Shown here in pieces: positions 53,258 through 57,693 of a stretch of 57,693 bases of DNA. The DNA is taken from contig CACEEB010000005.1 of the NCBI GenBank assembly GCA_902558495.1, positions 1 to 57,693 of the forward strand. Reading direction: 5' to 3'. The translations under genes were made by a program, and so were the position numbers. Each line of letters starts with the position of its first letter. The stretch's first letter is position 1. The stretch is from an uncultured OM43 clade bacterium. Lineage in GTDB: Bacteria; Pseudomonadota; Gammaproteobacteria; Burkholderiales; Methylophilaceae. A model generated the notes under the pieces. The model did no database searches. It saw only the letters and a list, made by a program, of their open reading frames with translations, and had not been told where the DNA came from.

Positions 53258-54483
53258 AAATAAAATATTATTTTCTATTAATTATATCTATCTTAATTTC
53301 AAGTTGTGATTTAATGCAATCGCAGGAGGCAGATTGTGATTGTGAGGAAATACAAGTCACCAAACAAGAATCAGAAAAATGTGAGGCATACCCTGAGGAG
53401 GAAAAAGAAAAAGATATTGCCCAATATGGTCTCCTAAAAAAATCTAAATGGGATGAGGTCAACAATATTATTAATGATGATCACCTCTCCTTGGTATGGC
53501 CTGTTTGGCTGAGAAGCTGTGATGCCCTTCGAAACAAAGATGCATGGAAAGAAGTATGTCAATTATCAAATAATCTAACATCACCAACCGACCATGATAT
53601 TAAAACCTTCTTCTACCAAAATTTTAATTTATATAAAGCTTTACAAAAAAATGGTAAAGATGAAGGTCTGGTAACAGGATATTACCAACCATTACTTAAG
53701 GGCAGTAAAAAAAGATCCCGTAAATATCAAGTTCCACTTTATGGCCCCCCTTCTGATTTAATTACTGTGGATCTCAGTGAAGTTTACCCTGACCTAAAAT
53801 ACAAAAGACTTCGTGGTCGTGTAGAAGGTAATAAATTAATTCCTTACCATACACGAGAAGAAATAACAGAAGATAAATACCCTCTAAAAGGTAACGAACT
53901 CTTTTGGGTGAAGGATGCTGTAGAAGCTTTTTTTCTGGAAATTCAAGGTTCTGGAGTCATTGCATTTGAAGACGGGACAAGAACGCAAGTAGGTTATGCG
54001 GATCAAAACGGGCACCCTTATAGATCCATGGGAAGAGAGCTAATTCATAAAGGTGAGCTTTCACGCCATAAAGTTTCTATGCAGAGTATTAAAGCATGGG
54101 CAAAAAAGAATAAGAAAAAACTTCAGCGATTTATGAATGCAAATCCAAGTGTCGTTTTTTTTAGAGAACTTCCTCCTGGACTTCCAGGACCTATAGGTGC
54201 CCTTGGAGTACCTATTACTGCTGAAAGATCAGTTGCTGTAGATCGTAAATTTGTCCCTCTCGGAGCTCCAATCATTTTATCCACTACCCAACCAAATTCT
54301 AAAAAAACTTTAAAACAAATAATGGTAGCTCAAGACACTGGTGGCGCAATTGGTGGCGGTGTAAGAATTGACTACTATTGGGGCCAAGGCAATGCCCCTG
54401 GAAGAAAAGCAGGTTCTATGAAACAACAAGGTAAGGTTTGGGTAATGCTGCCTAAGGACTTTAAATTTCCAAAAGAGAAGTAA
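53254..54483 (+). CDS. mltA: Membrane-bound lytic murein transglycosylase A
   Basis: Outer-membrane lipoprotein that cleaves glycan strands and releases anhydro-muropeptides, the substrate expected for AmpG (409 aa). The signal ends in the lipobox ISSC. VTGYYQPLLKG, the MltA-core EIQGSGVIAFEDGTRTQVGY and the 3D domain with VAQDTGGAIGGGVRIDYYWG, including the catalytic aspartate, are clear. The start is TTG 53254, overlapping the apaG stop (TTGA). A short acidic, cysteine-containing stretch follows the lipobox. Confidence 0.95.
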   Translation: MKIKYYFLLIISILISSCDLMQSQEADCDCEEIQVTKQESEKCEAYPEEEKEKDIAQYGLLKKSKWDEVNNIINDDHLSLVWPVWLRSCDALRNKDAWKEVCQLSNNLTSPTDHDIKTFFYQNFNLYKALQKNGKDEGLVTGYYQPLLKGSKKRSRKYQVPLYGPPSDLITVDLSEVYPDLKYKRLRGRVEGNKLIPYHTREEITEDKYPLKGNELFWVKDAVEAFFLEIQGSGVIAFEDGTRTQVGYADQNGHPYRSMGRELIHKGELSRHKVSMQSIKAWAKKNKKKLQRFMNANPSVVFFRELPPGLPGPIGALGVPITAERSVAVDRKFVPLGAPIILSTTQPNSKKTLKQIMVAQDTGGAIGGGVRIDYYWGQGNAPGRKAGSMKQQGKVWVMLPKDFKFPKEK

Positions 54484-54487
54484 CAAT

Positions 54488-54515
54488 AAAAAAAGGGAGC
54501 AAGGCTCCCTTTTTT
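54488..54515. terminator. Bidirectional intrinsic terminator between mltA and pqqA
   Basis: GGGAGCAAGGCTCCC forms a stem of six pairs with a three-base loop. It is followed by a T-run on the plus strand and preceded by an A-run, so it can end mltA transcripts rightward and pqqA transcripts leftward. Confidence 0.88.
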
Positions 54516-54533
54516 GTATGATATAAACAAAAA

Positions 54534-54605
54534 TTACTTGTTCATTACGTACATTGTTACTTCAAAACCGAAACGCATTTCAGTAGCAGCAGGTGTTGTC
54601 CACAT
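54534..54605 (-). CDS. pqqA: PQQ precursor peptide PqqA
   Basis: A 23-residue peptide, too short for usual gene finders. It begins MWTTPAATEM and contains the conserved Glu-x-x-x-Tyr core as E15-V-T-M-Y19. The two side chains are cross-linked by PqqE to form pyrroloquinoline quinone. RFGFEVTMY is nearly identical to classic PqqA peptides. A strong ribosome site AAGGAG lies 8-9 bases before the ATG. No pqqB, C, D or E gene is adjacent on either side. It has its own terminator and, from the terminator after amtB, probably its own promoter. Confidence 0.95.
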   Translation of the reverse strand: MWTTPAATEMRFGFEVTMYVMNK

Positions 54606-54633
54606 AATGTAATCTCCTTTCTTTTTTTAGATT

Positions 54634-54656
54634 CTGATATAGCTTAACTATTTCAG
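54634..54656 (-). promoter_or_regulatory. Imperfect 23-bp palindrome in the pqqA leader
   Basis: On the minus strand CTGAaATAG, a five-base spacer ttaag, and CTATaTCAG form a 9-bp inverted repeat with one mismatch. It ends 28 bases upstream of the pqqA ATG, before the ribosome site. It could be a leader hairpin or an operator. There is no T-run, so it does not look like a terminator. Confidence 0.5.
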
Positions 54657-54731
54657 TAGTCCCACTATAAACAACTTAGGAATATTATGTATTTAATAGG
54701 TCATGAAAAAGTACTACGTAAAATCATGAAT

Positions 54732-54760
54732 AAAAAAAAGGGCACATTTTCATGTGCCCT
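54732..54760 (-). terminator. Intrinsic terminator after amtB
   Basis: AGGGCACA and TGTGCCCT pair around a six-base loop and are followed on the minus strand by a run of eight T. It lies about 35 bp beyond the amtB stop and should end the porin-glnK-amtB transcript before pqqA. Confidence 0.9.
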
Positions 54761-54793
54761 TTCCATCACTCATTACAACAGGAGGAAGTAATA

Positions 54794-56098
54794 TTACGAG
54801 CGATAAGCTGATTCACCATGAGAAGTAGAGTCAAGACCCGTTCTCTCGTCTTCTTCAGAAACTCGAAGACCCATTGTGGCATCAATAATTTTAAATAAGA
54901 TGAAGCTAATTACACCACACCAAACTATGGTTATACCGATTGATTGGGCTTGAATTACAAACTGAGCCCCAATATCAGTTACGTCACCAGTTCCACCAAA
55001 TTTTTCAGCCCCAAGAACGGCTAGGCCAAGTGCACCTACAATACCAGCGACACCATGAATACCAAATACGTCTAAAGAATCATCATAACCAAGAGATGCT
55101 TTAAGACTTGTTACTGCCCAGTAAGCTATGCATGAAGCTACAAAACCTAAAACAAGTGCCCCTGCTGGACCGACCACTGCACACGCTGGTGTAATGGCAA
55201 CCAATCCTGCGATAGCACCTGAGGCACCACCTAACATGGATGGTTTTCCTTTTCCAATCCATTCGCATGCAGCCCAACCTAATACTGCGGCGGCTGTTGC
55301 AACTTGTGTATTGACCATCACTAAACCAGCAACTCCATCGGCAGCAAGTTCACTACCGACATTAAAGCCAAACCATCCAGCCCAAAGTAGAGAGGCACCA
55401 ATCATTGTAAATGGAAGATTATGTGGAGCCATGTTATCTTTGCCATATCCGATACGTTTACCAAGCACTATGGAACCTACTAATGCAGCAATACCAGCAT
55501 TAATATGAACAACGGTACCGCCAGCAAAGTCAATTGCTCCCATTTGTGAAATAATTCCACCCCCCCAAACCATATGGCATATTGGCGCGTAAACAAGCGT
55601 GCCCCATGCAGCGAGGAAAACTAATAACGATGAAAACTTTATACGTTCAGCGAAAGCACCTACAATAAGAGCTGGTGTTAACGCAAAGAAAGTGAGTTGG
55701 AAAGTTACAAATACGTATTCAGGAATAGAGCCTGAAACTGTATCTCCATTAATACCACTTAAAAAAGTAGTTCCTAAGCCACCCACATAATCATTATAGG
55801 GACCTTCTGAGAAGGCTAGGCTATAACCATAAATTACCCATAACACCGACATAAGTGAAAAGGTTACAAAAACCTGCATTAAAACCGAAAGCATATTTTT
55901 GGATCGGACTAAACCCCCATAAAATAAAGCCAGACCAGGAATGGCCATAACTAAAACAAGAATAGTTGCCATAATCATCCAAGCAGTATCACCAGAATTA
56001 ATAGTAGCTACTTCTTCCGCCATACCAATTTGGGAAAATCCCATTAATAAAAGACCTATAAGGCCCGTAAAACTAAATTTTGAAAATAATTTTGTCAT
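54794..56098 (-). CDS. amtB: Ammonium transporter Amt
   Basis: Trimeric ammonium channel of the inner membrane (434 aa, about 11 helices after a signal peptide ending near GMAEEV). The twin pore histidines are in GGTVVHINAG and DVFGIHGVAG. MAIPGLALFYGGLVRSKNMLS near residue 53 is the family signature. It lies 9 bp after the PII gene, whose product blocks the channel when nitrogen is plentiful. AGGAG precedes the ATG. Confidence 0.97.
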   Translation of the reverse strand: MTKLFSKFSFTGLIGLLLMGFSQIGMAEEVATINSGDTAWMIMATILVLVMAIPGLALFYGGLVRSKNMLSVLMQVFVTFSLMSVLWVIYGYSLAFSEGPYNDYVGGLGTTFLSGINGDTVSGSIPEYVFVTFQLTFFALTPALIVGAFAERIKFSSLLVFLAAWGTLVYAPICHMVWGGGIISQMGAIDFAGGTVVHINAGIAALVGSIVLGKRIGYGKDNMAPHNLPFTMIGASLLWAGWFGFNVGSELAADGVAGLVMVNTQVATAAAVLGWAACEWIGKGKPSMLGGASGAIAGLVAITPACAVVGPAGALVLGFVASCIAYWAVTSLKASLGYDDSLDVFGIHGVAGIVGALGLAVLGAEKFGGTGDVTDIGAQFVIQAQSIGITIVWCGVISFILFKIIDATMGLRVSEEDERTGLDSTSHGESAYRS

Positions 56099-56107
56099 GT
56101 CAGTCTC

Positions 56108-56455
<348 letters not shown>

Positions 56456-56470
56456 CTATTTAAATAGAAA

Positions 56471-56492
56471 AGCGAGGGTCAAAACCCTCGCT
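56471..56492 (-). terminator. Hairpin between porin gene and glnK
   Basis: AGCGAGGGT and ACCCTCGCT pair around four bases just after the porin stop. On the minus strand it is followed by TTTTCTATTT, an imperfect T-run. Because it lies inside the porin-glnK-amtB unit it may act as a partial terminator or as an mRNA stabiliser that makes the porin more abundant than glnK and amtB. Confidence 0.75.
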
Positions 56493-56503
56493 TAATAAAA
56501 TTT

Positions 56504-57265
56504 CTAGAACGATGCTGAAAGGTAAGCACCTCCTACGTCATCACCTAAGAATGTACTACCAATAGTCCAATCAGTTTCGGACATATCAGTATCTGTATAG
56601 AAAGCTCCTACAGCATAAGTGTCGTTAATTGCATATTCTGCATTAAGTTTCCAATCAGTGTAGTCATAGGTGCTATCTCCAAATGTTTGATGACCGACTC
56701 CTACTGATAGAGTGAGTGCATCACCTACTGGAACATCTACACCAAGATGAGTATAGTTTTCACCATCCATATCACTGAATGCCCAAGCATCGTTGGAAAC
56801 TACTGTGTAGTTTGTCAAAGCTGCAGAAAAAGCACCGAAATCATAGCCAAAGCTCACATATACTTCAGTTGCATCGGCTTCGGCAGCAGTTTCAATGTCA
56901 TCACCTGGGTAGAAGAATTGCAGGACACCAACGTCCCAGCCTAGGCCAGAATCACCAAATGATCCAGCAAACCCAGCATACACATCAAGCTCAACACTGT
57001 TATGATTCATTGCGCCACCTTCTTCAGTCCAACTTACGTTAGAACCCCATACACCTGCATAAAAACCAGATGAATGTTCTACATCAAAACCACCTTGAAG
57101 GGCAGGCTCATTTACTGTTTGAGTATAACCACGGAAAACGTAATCGGAATAAAGGCCCACGTTAGCACTTACGCCCCATTCAGATGCTGCTTCCTCAGCT
57201 ACAACTGGCATCATAGGGACCATTAGAGCACCCATAACTGCCATTTTTAATTTATTAAATTTCAT
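56504..57265 (-). CDS. TorF-family putative porin
   Basis: Outer-membrane beta-barrel protein of 253 aa with a signal peptide ending near PVVAEEA. VGLYSDYVFRGYTQT and YAGVWGSNVSW belong to the TIGR02001 (gcw_chp) family of putative porins. The rest consists of alternating strands, ending in YLSASF with a terminal phenylalanine as expected for barrel assembly. Codon choice is less AT-rich than elsewhere, consistent with high expression. A sigma-54 promoter precedes it, so it is probably a nitrogen-starvation porin that serves ammonium or amine uptake. Confidence 0.88.
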   Translation of the reverse strand: MKFNKLKMAVMGALMVPMMPVVAEEAASEWGVSANVGLYSDYVFRGYTQTVNEPALQGGFDVEHSSGFYAGVWGSNVSWTEEGGAMNHNSVELDVYAGFAGSFGDSGLGWDVGVLQFFYPGDDIETAAEADATEVYVSFGYDFGAFSAALTNYTVVSNDAWAFSDMDGENYTHLGVDVPVGDALTLSVGVGHQTFGDSTYDYTDWKLNAEYAINDTYAVGAFYTDTDMSETDWTIGSTFLGDDVGGAYLSASF

Positions 57266-57330
57266 TTACTTCTCTCCTTTTCTTAGTTTAACGATGTCAT
57301 TTTGTATTTGAATCGCCATACAATATGACA

Positions 57331-57346
57331 AGCAATTAGCATGCCA
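57331..57346 (-). promoter_or_regulatory. Sigma-54 promoter of the porin-glnK-amtB operon
   Basis: On the minus strand TGGCATGCTAATTGCT matches the RpoN consensus TGGCAC-N5-TTGCW at all but one position. The GG and GC doublets have the required 12-bp offset (-24 and -12). It lies about 65 bp upstream of the porin ATG. CCAAC and GTTGG form an inverted repeat around TTTTT at 57344-57358, overlapping the -24 edge. I see no clear NtrC site. Confidence 0.85.
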
Positions 57347-57436
57347 ACTTTTTGTTGGGGAATAATAAAAATTGCAATGCTATTAGTAAAAACATCAATT
57401 TATAATGTAGAATCAATGTTTTAGTGGACCAAATTT

Positions 57437-57676
57437 ATGATAGACAAAAATAAAATACAAGAAATTTCAGACAAAATTAGTAAAATAATTGAAGATTCAC
57501 CAATTAGTGACATTGAAGAGAACATTAATGCACTACTTCAGAGCACATTCACCAAATTGGACCTTATTTCCCGTGAAGAATTTGATGTGCAAACCCAAGT
57601 ACTAAAGAGAACTCGATTGAAATTAGAGGATTTAGAAAAGAAAATAGATGCTCTTCAAACTAAAAGTAAAAAATAA
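57437..57676 (+). CDS. ubiK: Ubiquinone biosynthesis accessory factor UbiK
   Basis: Small coiled-coil protein of 79 aa, BMFP (DUF526) family, that supports ubiquinone assembly with UbiJ. The amphipathic N-terminal half and the C-terminal segment SREEFDVQTQVLKRTRLKLE followed by a heptad-rich end are typical. It is divergent from the porin gene, with 171 bp between start codons. The stop lies 17 bp before the right edge of the window. Confidence 0.93.
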   Translation: MIDKNKIQEISDKISKIIEDSPISDIEENINALLQSTFTKLDLISREEFDVQTQVLKRTRLKLEDLEKKIDALQTKSKK

Positions 57677-57693
57677 AAGTAATAATATACAAA

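Noticed and set aside
55128-55508. 126-aa frame antisense to amtB
   Set aside because: Its Pro/Ala-rich composition mirrors the amtB codons on the other strand; no ribosome site or domain.

Overview
The window is about 57.7 kb of AT-rich, very gene-dense bacterial chromosome. It holds about 58 protein genes (one cut by the left edge), no tRNA or rRNA gene, no insertion sequence, no prophage and no CRISPR array. Gene content and order (hemA-prfA-prmC, metX-metW, gatCAB, mreBCD-mrdA-rodA-rlpA, lipB-lipA, A. ferrooxidans-type gshA with gshB, waaA, a porin-PII-amt unit, an orphan pqqA) suggest a betaproteobacterium with a streamlined genome. A methylotroph of the Methylophilales (OM43 / Methylopumilus type) fits best. 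That placement is inferred from gene content and was not tested by alignment.

Layout. 1-9.6 kb: the end of aroK, divergent mrcA with a conserved unknown gene, then a seven-gene minus-strand operon rpe-gph-trpE-trpG-trpD-trpC-hemB. 9.6-20.4 kb: hemA-prfA-prmC and metX-metW-ampG on the plus strand, xth and pyrE back to back, and gatCAB on the minus strand. 20.5-36.5 kb: nineteen plus-strand genes from mreB to nadA with gaps of 26 bp or less. They cover cell elongation, lipoate, glutathione, an ApbE-linked membrane module, LptM, lysine, isoprenoid, folate and NAD synthesis. 36.5-42.9 kb: a 2Fe-2S ferredoxin with cytochrome b561, an exported metallo-beta-lactamase-fold hydrolase, DoxX, mutY, uppP, and thiC behind a TPP riboswitch. 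43-46.2 kb: a TolC-like channel, an isochorismatase-fold hydrolase and waaA. 46.3-51.7 kb: a split B12-dependent ribonucleotide reductase behind an NrdR-like operator, a secreted protease-TPR protein with a small lipoprotein, a dienelactone hydrolase, and a 51-residue small gene. 51.9-54.5 kb: thiS-thiG-apaG-mltA. 54.5-57.7 kb: an orphan PQQ precursor gene, the nitrogen operon porin-glnK-amtB behind a sigma-54 promoter, and ubiK.

How it works together. Much of the window builds the envelope (mrcA, mreBCD, mrdA, rodA, rlpA, uppP, mltA, waaA, lptM, tolC) and cofactors (haem, lipoate, glutathione, thiamine, NAD, PQQ precursor, flavin transfer). Compaction is extreme. Start and stop codons overlap, four convergent pairs overlap at their 3' ends, and one divergent pair has only 19 bp between start codons. 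Regulation visible in the DNA is limited to a few loci: TPP (thiC), NrdR (nrdJ) and nitrogen via RpoN (porin-glnK-amtB), plus hairpins or palindromes before mreB, doxX, the dienelactone hydrolase and pqqA.

No large unknown system was found. The most interesting signals are the predicted translational switch of the thiC riboswitch, the orphan pqqA with its leader palindrome, the NrdR-like box at nrdJ, the sigma-54 promoter, the apbE/NusG-II/Gx module, and the unannotated 51-residue gene.
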